Shown here: piece by piece, positions 35,344-45,128 of the stretch
Layout: every line of letters starts with the position of its first letter
Numbering within the stretch: the first letter of the stretch is position 1
Assembly: GCA_937775295.1 (NCBI GenBank)
Contig: CALKBZ010000003.1
Coordinates: forward strand, 275,001 to 339,000
Source of the DNA: an uncultured Opitutales bacterium
GTDB taxonomy: Bacteria; Verrucomicrobiota; Verrucomicrobiia; Opitutales; Coraliomargaritaceae
DNA: 64,000 nucleotides
Reading direction: 5' to 3'
Notes under the pieces: model-generated
Database searches by the model: none
Told to the model about the DNA's origin: nothing
The model's input: only the letters and a program-made list of their open reading frames with translations
Program-made: the position numbers and the translations under genes

Positions 35344-35934
35344 TTATTGCTTCGGTTCGCGCCTGATGAGTGGTGCCATATCTGAAGGACGTGCGCCTAT
35401 CGAGCCGAGTGGTGCGTTATAGCTTGGCTTGAGGATAAAGTCGTTGGCTTCGCTTTCGGCATCTGCTTTAATCTTCATGCTGCGGATGGTGTCGTCGTTG
35501 AGTGTGCTTTTTGAGTAGGCGCGGCTATCGATGGGGAGCACTTGGCCGTTGATTTCCAAAGCGACGAAGTAGTAGGGCGGCTCTTTCGGTAGACGGTCGC
35601 GCTTGACGACGATACCAGGCATATAAAAATAGACGTTTTCTGTGTTTCCTTGCTCGATGGAGATGATTTCGACTTCGGATTTGTAAAAGTCAAAGGTTCT
35701 GGTTTTGCGGTCACGCACATAGGCGAAATAGCCTAGTACCTTGATGTTGTCGACGAAACGGTCGTTTTTGGCGTCGGGTGACAAGTTGCGGTTGGCCTTG
35801 ATCTGGACCTCCATCTCGACCCAGTCGTCGCTGAGGTTTTTAAACTTAATGCTATCAACTTGTGCCGGATAATCTTGGGCGAAAGTGAGATTTGCGATGC
35901 AGAGGGACAATGCCAGTAGAATGAATCGTGTCAT
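35344..35934 (-). CDS. Exported protein of unknown function
   Basis: 196 residues with a signal peptide (ILLALSLCIANLTFAQ, cleaved near residue 19). The mature part looks like beta-sandwich strands (DSIKFKNLSDDWVEMEVQIK, then VYFYMPGIVVKRDRLPKEPP) and has no cysteine. The phrase YYFVALEINGQVLPIDSRAY suggests a periplasmic or pilus-associated accessory protein of a lineage-specific family. I do not recognise it. The gene is monocistronic and convergent with the SDR-RluA operon. Confidence 0.75.
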   Translation of the reverse strand: MTRFILLALSLCIANLTFAQDYPAQVDSIKFKNLSDDWVEMEVQIKANRNLSPDAKNDRFVDNIKVLGYFAYVRDRKTRTFDFYKSEVEIISIEQGNTENVYFYMPGIVVKRDRLPKEPPYYFVALEINGQVLPIDSRAYSKSTLNDDTIRSMKIKADAESEANDFILKPSYNAPLGSIGARPSDMAPLIRREPKQ

Positions 35935-36134
35935 TTGAACTTATGTGTTTGGGGTGAGGTGAATGGAATTCTATATAGACGATGGAAGCTGTTAAAGAAT
36001 TGGACAACCTTTTTTCGCGAATGTTCATCATAATTAGATTTTGAACTAACTACTATTTCGTCATTCTATTTTGTTGGCGTGAATCGAGGAAAGTTCGGCT
36101 GTTCTTGTCGCTGATCTACCTACCGGTCTGTCGA

Positions 36135-36755
36135 TTACAATGCAATCGCTCCGGTTGCCCAGAGCAATACGACCTGCAGGCAACCAATCACGAAGCCCAG
36201 CACCGCTCCTAAACCTTCAATTGTGCGGAACTCTCGCTTGGCGACTGCGTTAACAATGCTCTCTAGGCGTTCGAGGTCGAATGCTGCGATGTTGTCTTCG
36301 ATCATTTGTTTGAGATCGACTGATGCTTCGAATTGGGTCGCTACTTTTTCGATCAATGGCCCGGCCTCATTCTTGATCTCAGCACAAGCGATGACTTCGA
36401 ACTTCGCGAGTATACCGTCGTTTATAAAACTGCCTAGTAGGGGAATCGCTTGCAATTGCGGGCCAATTCGTTCCCAGACGAGAGTATGCGCGGTTTTCTC
36501 CAAATAAGGCTCAAGATTAATCTTTTTAATCTCATTGAGGATCATGTGCTGCTGCAGAATCTCGCGCTCGATGATTTCAGCGGATTCGCAGGCGAGCTGA
36601 AGCTGACGGCGCGGGATCAATCCTTGCCATTTCCAGCAGAAGATACGCACGGGGACGCGTGGGTGGAATAGCATCTTGATCGCGACCCAGTTCGTGAACC
36701 AACCGATCGCGGCGGTGATGAATGGAGTGAGAATAAGTAATAAGTAAGGAGGCAT
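36135..36755 (-). CDS. DUF445-family membrane protein
   Basis: 206 residues. The N-terminal helix and motif PFITAAIGWFTNWVAIKMLF, then HPRVPVRIFCWKWQGLIPRR are the DUF445 signature (membrane helix, then the HP.....GLIP(R/K)R loop). A helical soluble middle follows, and the C-terminus is a second membrane helix (LGFVIGCLQVVLLWATGAIA). This is a short version; many DUF445 proteins have about 400 residues. Function unknown. Confidence 0.85.
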   Translation of the reverse strand: MPPYLLLILTPFITAAIGWFTNWVAIKMLFHPRVPVRIFCWKWQGLIPRRQLQLACESAEIIEREILQQHMILNEIKKINLEPYLEKTAHTLVWERIGPQLQAIPLLGSFINDGILAKFEVIACAEIKNEAGPLIEKVATQFEASVDLKQMIEDNIAAFDLERLESIVNAVAKREFRTIEGLGAVLGFVIGCLQVVLLWATGAIAL

Positions 36756-36825
36756 GATCGGGTGCTGGTTGGGAAAGGTACTGCTGGGTCTATGCTAAGT
36801 TTTAGGTGCTGGTGTCAATCAATGA

Positions 36826-36853
36826 AAAATCCCGCTCGATAGAGCGGGATTTT
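36826..36853 (-). terminator. Rho-independent terminator of the DUF481 gene
   Basis: AAAATCCCGCTC / GAGCGGGATTTT make a 12-bp stem with a four-base loop; the arms supply the T tract on the minus strand. It begins 25 bases past the DUF481 stop. Confidence 0.88.
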
Positions 36854-36877
36854 GAAAATATGGGCCTTTCGAGTCTC

Positions 36878-37945
36878 TTATTTCCAGCTGTAGATCAGCT
36901 TTGTATAGTAACTGGTGTCGAGTCTCTCTTTTGCAGAGGTTTGGCTTTCGTATTCATTCTTAATGCCAATGCGAATCCAGAAGGCTTCGCCATTCCCGAC
37001 GGGGATCCTTAGGCTGCTGTTGTGAATCGCACGATAGTTGCCGAAGTCATCCAATGCGGGTGAATAATATAGTTTGTTTTCGAGCCAGCAAAGGTCCTTG
37101 TATTGATAGCTGTGCTCTAGACTTGCTTCGAATGTGGCAGAGGAGTCGTTATCGCGATTCTCGGTTTCGAAGTCGGTGAAGCGGTAGCCCAAGCCGCTGC
37201 GAACGATGAGTGTTTGCATGTCGTTGTTGATGACGCGGTAGGAGCCACCGCCGCCTGTTGTGGAGCGCATGTAGATGTCGCTGATCTTGTCGGTTTCCAA
37301 GGCGTTGTGCACATACCAACCGATGTTCTTTGGGTTGAAGCGCTCGTAATCGATGCGCCCAAGTGCGCGGTCGTCGGTTTTGTTGTCGTTTTCGTCGCCT
37401 TGCTCGTATTCAAAGCCGAAGCTTAGTTGGTCGTCTGGGCCTTTGAGGCGGACGTCGAGGTCGGTGCCGAGGTGGAACTTATCGGTGTTGCCTTTTTTGC
37501 CGCTCAAGTTGAGAGCGAAGTCGTAGCGCCACTTGCGATTATTGCGATCGACCTCAGGATCGGCTGCGGTCGGATCCCAACTTGCCGCGATCTTGCTGGT
37601 GTTGGTCTCGAGCACGCCATCTTCGGATTTAATTTGGAGTGTGCCATCGCTGGAGGCGGTGACTGGGCCGGAAATCGTTGTGCCGCTTTCGAGGCGAACG
37701 ACGACGGGCGTCTCTGTCTCAAAGGTCACGACCTCGTGCTGCTTGATTGTCAGTTTGCCCGCGTATTTTGTAATGATGTGGATTTCTCCCTTATCAATCA
37801 GCGTTATTGTGCCATTAAGAGTTGAGCCGTCCTTAGTCGTCAGAGTGTCGGCGTTGGCGGAGGCTGTGGCTAGCGAGGCCACGATGAGTGCGCTAATAAG
37901 TTTAATAGTCATTGGTCGAGTGAATTGTGAAAAGCTGGATTTCAT
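36878..37945 (-). CDS. DUF481 outer-membrane beta-barrel protein
   Basis: About 355 residues from ATG 37945 (MKSSFSQFTRP); ATG 37912 (MTIKLISALIVASLATASA) would give a shorter signal peptide and is equally possible, while the ORF extends open to 38032. The signal is cleaved after ANA. A short beta domain of the LSM-like sort follows (TLTTKDGSTLNGTITLIDKG). From about residue 130 to the end lies a DUF481 barrel with alternating strands (WRYDFALNLSGKKGNTDKFH and on) that ends in an aromatic-rich strand YYTKLIYSWK, as expected for outer-membrane insertion. It is divergent from murD. It may be salt-induced like YdiY; that is from family knowledge. Confidence 0.85.
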   Translation of the reverse strand: MKSSFSQFTRPMTIKLISALIVASLATASANADTLTTKDGSTLNGTITLIDKGEIHIITKYAGKLTIKQHEVVTFETETPVVVRLESGTTISGPVTASSDGTLQIKSEDGVLETNTSKIAASWDPTAADPEVDRNNRKWRYDFALNLSGKKGNTDKFHLGTDLDVRLKGPDDQLSFGFEYEQGDENDNKTDDRALGRIDYERFNPKNIGWYVHNALETDKISDIYMRSTTGGGGSYRVINNDMQTLIVRSGLGYRFTDFETENRDNDSSATFEASLEHSYQYKDLCWLENKLYYSPALDDFGNYRAIHNSSLRIPVGNGEAFWIRIGIKNEYESQTSAKERLDTSYYTKLIYSWK

Positions 37946-38049
37946 ATAGTAGCATTCTTGCTTTTCAAGCTTACAAGGTATTATTTCCAGCCAATTATAA
38001 GTAGGCATGTCTAATTCTAAAAAAATGCGCACATTGAAATTTAACTAAT

Positions 38050-39351
38050 TTGAAGACGTTTCACACATCCGCAGGCGCAGCGGTCGGCACGTATAAACGT
38101 GTCGCCATTTTTGGGGCTGGCGTCAGTGGGCAGGCTGCCCGGCGCTTGGTGCTCAGTTTGGGGCTGGAGCCCTGCTTGTTTGATGAAGGTGGGCGCGGCG
38201 ATACCGCGGATTTCAGTGCGGCCTCGTTGAGTGGCTTTGATGTATTTGTCTTTAGTCCTGGATTTGCGATTGCCCATCCATGGCGCGTCTTGGCGCAGCG
38301 CTCTGGTCGGCCCTGCTATAGCGAGCTTGGCTTTGCGGCAATTCATTGGCGCGGGCGTTTGCTCGGTGTCACTGGCACAAACGGCAAGACCACAATCACG
38401 TCGTTGCTGAGCAATGCGTTGAACGCGGCAGGCCAGGTTGCAGTTGGGGCGGGGAATATTGGCACGCCATTAAGTGATTGTGTGCTCGGCGATGGCAACC
38501 ATGCCGAGGCGACTGCGGTGTGTGAAATTAGCTCGTTTCAGGCAGAATTGCCAGATGGGCTGCAGCTCGATGGGCTGATCTGGAGCAATTTCGCCGAAGA
38601 TCATTTGGATCGCTACGATTCGATGGCTGAGTATTTTGCGTCCAAAACCCAGCTCTTGTCTTGTTTGCGGCCAGGTGCACCGTCAGTGCTGGGGGTGGAT
38701 GTAATTACGTTTGACCCTGAGGTGTCTGGCATTTCGCGTGCGATTGTGGTGGATGAAGATTCGGACTTAATCGATCGACTTGCGCCAGATTCGCCTTTTA
38801 GCACTTCGCCGCAGAGCGCTAATTTTGCTCTAGCGGTGGCGCTCTGGCGAGCGCTCGATCAACCCGTCGAGTCGTTGATCGATAGTGCGAATGCCTTTCA
38901 GTTAGCTGCGCACCGCTTGAGCCCTGTCGATAGCTGGGGTGGTGTGACATTTTGGAATGACTCCAAGGCGACCAACTTTCATGCGGTATTGGCGGCGATT
39001 GATGGCTTAGATGGGCGGGTGTATTGGATTGGTGGTGGCAGTGGCAAGGGCGGTGATTTCGATGCATTCGCGCGGTCAATTGCGCCGAAAGTCGAAGCGG
39101 TTTTTCTATATGGTGAAGTGGCGGAGTCACTAGCTGAGAGCTTCATGCCAGTCCATTCTTGCGTCGAAATTCGCGCTGATTTAGCCGCAGCTGTGGAGGT
39201 GGCGACGCGTGCAGCATTGGCTAATTCGCCGTCGGTTGTTTTATTGAGCCCTGGTTTTGCCAGCTTCGATCAGTTCTCGGGCTACGCCGCTCGCGGAAAA
39301 AGCTTTATTTCCACTGTTTTTAGTTTGAAGGATGCTCATCGCCCCAAGTAG
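38050..39351 (+). CDS. murD: UDP-N-acetylmuramoylalanine-D-glutamate ligase
   Basis: 433 residues from a TTG start; no ATG fits the N-terminal fold. VAIFGAGVSGQAARRLV is the UDP-binding Rossmann motif. GVTGTNGKTTITSLL is the ATP loop. ICEISSFQAELPDGLQLDGL and NFAEDHLDRYDSM are the central Mur ligase motifs with the metal-binding Asp-His, and FWNDSKATNFHAVLAAI opens the C-terminal domain. It adds D-Glu to UDP-MurNAc-L-Ala in the cytosol. It is the first gene visible here of a division and cell-wall cluster; mraY, murE, murF and ftsI are not upstream but replaced by a divergent DUF481 gene. Confidence 0.93.
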   Translation: MKTFHTSAGAAVGTYKRVAIFGAGVSGQAARRLVLSLGLEPCLFDEGGRGDTADFSAASLSGFDVFVFSPGFAIAHPWRVLAQRSGRPCYSELGFAAIHWRGRLLGVTGTNGKTTITSLLSNALNAAGQVAVGAGNIGTPLSDCVLGDGNHAEATAVCEISSFQAELPDGLQLDGLIWSNFAEDHLDRYDSMAEYFASKTQLLSCLRPGAPSVLGVDVITFDPEVSGISRAIVVDEDSDLIDRLAPDSPFSTSPQSANFALAVALWRALDQPVESLIDSANAFQLAAHRLSPVDSWGGVTFWNDSKATNFHAVLAAIDGLDGRVYWIGGGSGKGGDFDAFARSIAPKVEAVFLYGEVAESLAESFMPVHSCVEIRADLAAAVEVATRAALANSPSVVLLSPGFASFDQFSGYAARGKSFISTVFSLKDAHRPK

Positions 39352-39386
39352 TATGTAAACTACATGCAATCGCAGCTTATAGTATT

Positions 39387-40505
39387 ATGAAAATTTCAAA
39401 AGTCTTCGGGTTTGTTCTCTGTCTTCACCTCGGTATTATTGCCGTTCTTATCGTCCAGCCGGGCTGTGGAACCACGCAACCGCCGACACAAACGTATCAA
39501 CAGAATCGAACCACTGGCTTGGTGGTGCAGGAGTCCTCCGAGAGCTTAATTCCTGCCACTCGTTCAGGCGCTTCGATCGATCCTGCGTTTAATGCCGGAT
39601 TCGATGCGAGTGAAGATAGCCGTTATGCACCAAATCGCCCTGATTTTGAATTTGCTGAATTTGAAGAAGTGACGCCGCAACTTGAACCAATCGTTTCCGA
39701 GGAAGTCGATGTGGCGGGCCCTTCGTTGCAAGGCTATACGGTGAAGCAGGGCGATAGCCTTTGGGCGATTGCCAAGCGCTATAACAGTTCGCTCAATGAG
39801 CTATATACTGCGAATGATTTAAATGAGAGTTCGGTGCTTAAGGTCGGTCAGCAAATTCAAATTCCGGTTGAGGGTGGCACTGCAACCGTCACAACAGAGG
39901 CGGCGGATGCATACCAGCCGTCTGATTATAACATGGCCACCGAAACTTACACGGTGAAGGGTGGCGATAATTTATCTAAGATCGCAGTGAAGTTTAAAAC
40001 TTCGGTAAGAGCGCTCAAAGCGGCCAACAACAAGACTTCCGATCTGATTCGTGTTGGCGAGAAGTTGATGGTTCCAGTCGCTGGTGCTAGCAGCGGCAGC
40101 TCGACTGTGACGACCCCATCTCCAGCCGCGGCGGTCAAGCCAGCCGGTGTGATCAGCGCAGAGGGCACGCACATTGTAAAAGCGGGCGAATATCCTGCAA
40201 CGATAGCGCGTCAATATAGTATGACTGCGTCTGAGTTGCTTGCTATTAACGGCATCACCGATCCGCGCAAGATGCAGATTGGGCAGAAACTTAAAGTTAG
40301 CTCCACCGGTAGTGCGGCGAATGTCGCAGCACAGACCACAACAGTCGCTGCTGCGGAACCTGCAGTGGCCGCTAGTAGTGACGGACCAATCGAGATCCGT
40401 GTGGTCGAAGCGAATCCATTAGTCGAAGAGGAGATCCTTGAGATTAATACTGATGCCTTATTCGAAAATGCTGTAGAGATTCCAGTTATCCGTTTGGAGG
40501 ATTGA
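39387..40505 (+). CDS. LysM-repeat envelope protein between murD and ftsW
   Basis: 372 residues. The N-terminus is a signal anchor or lipoprotein signal (VFGFVLCLHLGIIAVLIVQP, then GCGTT, where the Cys could be lipidated). Three LysM domains follow at about 114-158, 192-235 and 261-305 (YTVKQGDSLWAIAKRYNSSL; YTVKGGDNLSKIAVKFKTSV; HIVKAGEYPATIARQYSMTA). The linkers are Thr/Ser/Ala/Pro-rich and the tail is acidic. LysM domains bind peptidoglycan glycan chains. The gene lies inside the division cluster, 35 bp after murD and 41 bp before ftsW, so it may act in septal wall synthesis. I know no named equivalent. Confidence 0.88.
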   Translation: MKISKVFGFVLCLHLGIIAVLIVQPGCGTTQPPTQTYQQNRTTGLVVQESSESLIPATRSGASIDPAFNAGFDASEDSRYAPNRPDFEFAEFEEVTPQLEPIVSEEVDVAGPSLQGYTVKQGDSLWAIAKRYNSSLNELYTANDLNESSVLKVGQQIQIPVEGGTATVTTEAADAYQPSDYNMATETYTVKGGDNLSKIAVKFKTSVRALKAANNKTSDLIRVGEKLMVPVAGASSGSSTVTTPSPAAAVKPAGVISAEGTHIVKAGEYPATIARQYSMTASELLAINGITDPRKMQIGQKLKVSSTGSAANVAAQTTTVAAAEPAVAASSDGPIEIRVVEANPLVEEEILEINTDALFENAVEIPVIRLED

Positions 40506-40546
40506 GAATCTTTCAATTAAATCGTTTAGCTTGATATCAGTATAGA

Positions 40547-41689
40547 ATGTGCGCACGGACTGCTTTGCGAAATTCCTTTTGGAGTATTCCGCCAGCAGGT
40601 GTGTTCATCGCGCTAATTGTTATTTCGCTCACGTTCCTTGGCTTGGTGGTGCTATTTAGCGCCTCGCAGGCGATGCATTCTGACCCGACGGTACTGCTGC
40701 GTAAGCAGCTCATCTGGTTAGTGATTGCGACGCTGTCTGGGGGCTTTGCGATGATTGTCAATTTGGCGGCCTTGCGAGACTACGCATATATTTTAGCAGG
40801 AGGCGCGGTGCTATTATTAGTTTTGGTGCTGATCCCTGGTATCGGTGTGACGGTTAATGGCGCGCAGCGTTGGATCGATTGTGGGCCGATGCGCTTGCAG
40901 GTGTCAGAGATCGGAAAGTTGGGCTTACTTTTTATGATGGCGCATTATCTCGCGGCGAATCGGCGCAATTTGGATGATGTGCTGCGTGGTTTTATCGTGC
41001 CTTGTGGTATGCTTGCGGTGATTTGTGGTTTAATCTTCATAGAGCCTGATTTCGGCACTGCCTTTCTTTGCGGTGCAGTGGGTGGCATTATGCTTTATCT
41101 CGCTGGGCTGCGATTAAAGTTTCTAATTCCCACCGCGATTGCGGCCTTGGCTTTGTTTTCTGTGGCGGTGTATCACGATCCCGTGCGCTTACAGCGCATC
41201 ACTTCCTTTCTCGACGTTGAAGGTAATCGCAGTGATAGCTCTTATCAGTTGTGGCAGGGCATTCTAGCCTTTGGTGCTGGCGGTGTGCAAGGCGTGGGGC
41301 TTGGTGCGGGGCGTCAGCAGATGTCATTTTTACCTGAAGCTCATACGGACTTTATTTTTGCCATCGTGGGTGAAGAACTCGGTCTCGTATTTACCCTCGG
41401 GGTGGTGGTTCTTTTTATGACTTTATTTTTTGTCGGCGTATTGCAGCTGAAGCGTGCGCCAGACCTGTATCAATATTTGTTGATTATGGGGGCGCTGCTA
41501 TTTGTGACGCTGCAGGCATTAATTAATATTGGAGTGGTTACGGGATGTCTTCCGACGAAGGGTATGTCTTTGCCGTTTATTTCGTATGGCGGCTCGAATC
41601 TTGTTTTCATGTTCGTGTTAACTGGAATTATTTTAAACGGCTTCCGCTCATGGGAGCTACCTGCGTTGTGGAGACAGCGTGAGCTATGA
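40547..41689 (+). CDS. ftsW: Peptidoglycan glycosyltransferase FtsW
   Basis: 380 residues, SEDS family, about ten membrane helices. The family landmarks are visible: VTVNGAQRWIDCGPMRLQVS (extracytoplasmic loop and helix), IFIEPDFGTAFLCG, YQLWQGILAFGAGGVQGVGL, EAHTDFIFAIVGEELG with the catalytic-site Asp, and GMSLPFISYGGSNL. It polymerises lipid II at the septum with a class B PBP partner, which is not in this window. The stop overlaps the murG start (ATGAG). Confidence 0.93.
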   Translation: MCARTALRNSFWSIPPAGVFIALIVISLTFLGLVVLFSASQAMHSDPTVLLRKQLIWLVIATLSGGFAMIVNLAALRDYAYILAGGAVLLLVLVLIPGIGVTVNGAQRWIDCGPMRLQVSEIGKLGLLFMMAHYLAANRRNLDDVLRGFIVPCGMLAVICGLIFIEPDFGTAFLCGAVGGIMLYLAGLRLKFLIPTAIAALALFSVAVYHDPVRLQRITSFLDVEGNRSDSSYQLWQGILAFGAGGVQGVGLGAGRQQMSFLPEAHTDFIFAIVGEELGLVFTLGVVVLFMTLFFVGVLQLKRAPDLYQYLLIMGALLFVTLQALINIGVVTGCLPTKGMSLPFISYGGSNLVFMFVLTGIILNGFRSWELPALWRQREL

Positions 41690-42813
41690 GCCGTATACTG
41701 ATTGCCTGTGGTGGCACTGGTGGGCATCTGGCTCCAGGGATTGCGATCGCCGAGGTGTTACAATCGCGTGGCCATGACTGCATTTTGTTGATTAGCCAGA
41801 AACAGGTGGATTCGGCCCTGATCGAGAAGTATGCACACCTGAATTTCCATAAGACCCCTGGACAGGCATTTTCGGGTGGACTGAAAAAGTCGATCACATC
41901 GTGTTGGAGCCTGCTGTCCGGCTGTCTTTTTTCGTATAAACTGGTGCGTAAGGAAAACCCCGATCTGGTGTTGCTGTTTGGTGGGTTTCTTTCGGTGGGC
42001 TTAGGCTTGGCTGCTCGTCTTGCAGGAGTTTCAGTTGCTGTGCATGAGGCTAACTGTCGTCCGGGTAAGGCGGTGCGGTTCTTAAAGCACCTCGCAACGC
42101 GTGTGTATTTACCAGATGGTGTGCGTTTGAAAGGGGTCCCCTCCGGGCGTGTTCGTTATCTTGGTTATCCCGTTCGCGGCGATGTGCAGCATCGTTTGAA
42201 GGCAGAGGCTTGGCAGCTTTTAGGCATTACGGTGACCCATAAGCTGCTGGTCTTGATCGGAGGGAGTCAGGGCGCTACTGCTCTCAATGAATGGGTCATC
42301 GATCATTTTGAGGCTTTGGCGAAACAAGGAATATCGGTTTATTGCGTAACTGGACTCGGAAAAAAATCTGCGGGATCGCTACAAACAATCAGTTCTAAAA
42401 GCGAGCAGGTCTCGGCGACATTTGTGCCATTTTCAGATCAAATGGGCGACGTGATTTCAGCTGCGGATCTAGTGATCTCGCGTGCAGGTGCGGGTTCGAT
42501 CGCGGAGATAGTTCGTTGTCGTGCGCCGTCGATTTTGATCCCGTATCCTTTTGCTGCGGATGATCATCAGCAGGCGAATGCGGTGATGCACGAGCTCCAT
42601 GGCGCGGGTCTAGTTTTAGCTCAGGATGACTTGAGCGAATTGTTAGCTGAAGTTGAAGGGTTAATTTTTAACGACTGGATGCTGGCTAAATTTAAATCCA
42701 ATCTCGAACGTCTAGATCGTTTTGATTCGGGTGAACGTATTGCGTCTGATATCGAAGCATTGTGTAACGCGCGGGCTTTAGCAGCCGCGGATAAACTGGA
42801 GCCGAGGGTATGA
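41686..42813 (+). CDS. murG: UDP-GlcNAc:undecaprenyl-PP-MurNAc-pentapeptide GlcNAc transferase
   Basis: 375 residues. The N-terminal G loop IACGGTGGHLAPGIAIAEVL, the second loop region HEANCRPGKAVRFL, the donor-site GGSQGATALNEWV and the C-terminal ISRAGAGSIAEIVRCRAPSI, then FAADDHQQANA are all MurG signatures of the GT-B fold. It makes lipid II at the inner face of the membrane. It overlaps ftsW and murC/B by 4 bp each, so translation is coupled. Confidence 0.94.
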   Translation: MSRILIACGGTGGHLAPGIAIAEVLQSRGHDCILLISQKQVDSALIEKYAHLNFHKTPGQAFSGGLKKSITSCWSLLSGCLFSYKLVRKENPDLVLLFGGFLSVGLGLAARLAGVSVAVHEANCRPGKAVRFLKHLATRVYLPDGVRLKGVPSGRVRYLGYPVRGDVQHRLKAEAWQLLGITVTHKLLVLIGGSQGATALNEWVIDHFEALAKQGISVYCVTGLGKKSAGSLQTISSKSEQVSATFVPFSDQMGDVISAADLVISRAGAGSIAEIVRCRAPSILIPYPFAADDHQQANAVMHELHGAGLVLAQDDLSELLAEVEGLIFNDWMLAKFKSNLERLDRFDSGERIASDIEALCNARALAAADKLEPRV

Positions 42814-45128
42814 CTGAATCTAAGGAGTCATACTTGTTTATCGGAATTGGCGGCATGGGCATGGCACCACTGGCGTGTTGGATGGCGCATGCTGGGTATT
42901 CGATTGCTGGATATGATGATGATTTACAGGAGCGTATACGCTGTTTTTTAGAGGATGCTGGAGTCTCAGTTCGGGACTTTGTCTTCCCCGAACAATTTGT
43001 AGATTTTACGACAGTCGTCTATTCAAGTGCGATTCAGCCCGAGCATCCGCTGTTAGTTGCGGCTCGTGAACAGGGGCTGAAGACTTTACGTCGTGGTGAG
43101 ATGCTCGCCAAGGTCGCGGCTTCGAAGCGCTTGGTCGCGGTGGTTGGAAGCCATGGAAAGACGACGACGTCTGGAATGATAGCGCATGGGATACGACAGT
43201 GCGGAGTCGCTGCTAATTATATCCTCGGTGGTTTATTTAATGATACGACGCTCCCACCAAGCCAGTATGCGGAGAGTGATTGGTTGATTGCGGAGGTCGA
43301 TGAGAGCGATGGTACAATTGATCATTTTTCTCCGGAGGTCACTGTGGTGCTAAATGTGGATTGGGACCATGCGGACCGCTATTCCAGTGGCGAAATGCTC
43401 GACGATGCTTTTCGTCAACTGATTGCGCGCACCAAGAAGAAGGTGTTGCTTTCGGTCGAGGGTGATTTGACTGGGCGCTTTATCGAAACGGGCGGTGCGG
43501 AACTGCTAACCTTCGGTGCGCACGCAGATTTTGATGTGCAGGTTGGTGTGGACGGGCGCTTGCAATTGGGTGGTCATTTTACCGAAGCACAAATTGAGGC
43601 GCCAGTGGTGGGGCGCTTTAACTTGATCAATGGTGCGGCAGCCTTGGCTGTTCTTAATCTGTTATCTACAAACTTGCCTACTGATGTACTTTCTGATTTC
43701 TGCGGAATGACGCGGCGACAAACGGTGCTTCACTGCGACGAGCAACTTACGGTGGTCGAAGACTATGCGCATCATCCCACTGAGATTGCCGCGTTGTTTG
43801 AGTGTTTGCGCTCGATGGCTCCGGATCGTCGACTGGTTGTGGTGTTTCAACCACATCGCTATTCGCGCACCAAGCAATTCAAGCGCGCTTTTGCTGATAT
43901 TTTGCAAGCAGCGGACCAGCTCTTTTTGTTGCCGGTATATGCTGCGCATGAGTGTGTGATTGAGGGTGGCACGATTGCAGAAATGGCTCAGGAGTTCCCT
44001 GCAGAGCCGCCGGAAGTATTGACGATGAACCCTGCGGGCATACGACGGCTGGTGGATTCGATTGGTAGTGAACCTAGTTTGGTGGCCTTTGTCGGGGCGG
44101 GGGATATTGATCAATTTGGTGGTTTGTTTACTTCGATGCGCCGTAATAGGGCGGATGTTGCTGCGGCATGGTGTGATTTTTTGAAAGATCGTGTATCATC
44201 GGAATGCGTATTAAAATCGGACGAGCCATTGGCGAATAAAACGACGATGCGCATCGGTGGTGCGGCACGGTTTTATGCGGAGCCGGCAAACCTGTGTGAT
44301 CTGCGTGCCTTGTTGCGCGCGGCAAAGTTGTTTAATCTGGAGACGTTCTGTCTTGGTCGTGGTTCGAACTTATTGGTGCCGGATGAAGGCTTCTCGGGAT
44401 TGGTTATCCGTTTTTCATCTGCGGGCTGGCGTCGCACTGAGGTGCTGAGCGATGGTCGCATCTGGTCGGCCGCCGGTGTGCGACTCAAAGAAATATGCGG
44501 ACATGCCGCAAAGGCAGGTCTCGCTGGTTTTGAGTTTCTCGAAGGGATACCTGGTGCGCTGGGTGGTGCATTGCGTATGAATGCGGGTGCGATGGGTAAT
44601 TGGATGTTTGATGTGGTGGAGCGTGTGCAGTTTTTGGACCAGGCGGGGCAGTTACAGGATTTGCCTAAAGATGCGTTTCACTTTGGATATCGTGAGGTGG
44701 AAGAGATTAGCTGTGGCATTGCGCTTGGGGCAGTATTAAAGAGTGCCGAGATTGAGGGTGAAGCCTCGATTCGAGAGCGCATGGATAGTTATTCGAGTTC
44801 GCGCAAAGCTTCGCAGCCCAGAGATCCGAGTGCTGGCTGTATCTTTAAAAATCCAGAAGGTAATTTTGCGGGTAAGTTGATCGATACCTATGGTGTGAAA
44901 GGCATGCGTGTCGGTGCGGCGGAAGTTTCGGATGTACATGGTAACTTTATCGTCAACCGCGGCGGTGCCAGCGCCGCGGACGTGATCGAACTGGTGCGGC
45001 AAGTGCGTGCGGTGATTTGGGCGAAGTCAGGTTATGTGTTGGAACCGGAAGTTTTATTGCTTGGCCAATCATGGGATGATGTGCTCGGCGATGTGGAATC
45101 TTTTACAGAAGGGACAAGTCGTGGCTAA
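42810..45128 (+). CDS. murC/murB: MurC-MurB fusion (UDP-MurNAc-L-Ala ligase / UDP-MurNAc enolpyruvyl reductase)
   Basis: 772 residues, one uninterrupted frame. Residues 1-440 are MurC: FIGIGGMGMAPLACWMAHAG, then ATP loop VVGSHGKTTTSGMIAHG, EVDESDGTIDHFSPEVTVVL, and EDYAHHPTEIAALF. Residues about 465-770 are MurB: NKTTMRIGGAARFYAEP (FAD pyrophosphate motif), GRGSNLLVPDEGF, EFLEGIPGALGGALRMNAGA, and DPSAGCIFKNP, where Cys stands at the usual catalytic Ser position. MurB makes UDP-MurNAc and MurC adds L-Ala to it, so two successive cytosolic steps are on one chain. The closest known analogy is the MurC-Ddl fusion of chlamydiae. Confidence 0.94.
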   Translation: MTESKESYLFIGIGGMGMAPLACWMAHAGYSIAGYDDDLQERIRCFLEDAGVSVRDFVFPEQFVDFTTVVYSSAIQPEHPLLVAAREQGLKTLRRGEMLAKVAASKRLVAVVGSHGKTTTSGMIAHGIRQCGVAANYILGGLFNDTTLPPSQYAESDWLIAEVDESDGTIDHFSPEVTVVLNVDWDHADRYSSGEMLDDAFRQLIARTKKKVLLSVEGDLTGRFIETGGAELLTFGAHADFDVQVGVDGRLQLGGHFTEAQIEAPVVGRFNLINGAAALAVLNLLSTNLPTDVLSDFCGMTRRQTVLHCDEQLTVVEDYAHHPTEIAALFECLRSMAPDRRLVVVFQPHRYSRTKQFKRAFADILQAADQLFLLPVYAAHECVIEGGTIAEMAQEFPAEPPEVLTMNPAGIRRLVDSIGSEPSLVAFVGAGDIDQFGGLFTSMRRNRADVAAAWCDFLKDRVSSECVLKSDEPLANKTTMRIGGAARFYAEPANLCDLRALLRAAKLFNLETFCLGRGSNLLVPDEGFSGLVIRFSSAGWRRTEVLSDGRIWSAAGVRLKEICGHAAKAGLAGFEFLEGIPGALGGALRMNAGAMGNWMFDVVERVQFLDQAGQLQDLPKDAFHFGYREVEEISCGIALGAVLKSAEIEGEASIRERMDSYSSSRKASQPRDPSAGCIFKNPEGNFAGKLIDTYGVKGMRVGAAEVSDVHGNFIVNRGGASAADVIELVRQVRAVIWAKSGYVLEPEVLLLGQSWDDVLGDVESFTEGTSRG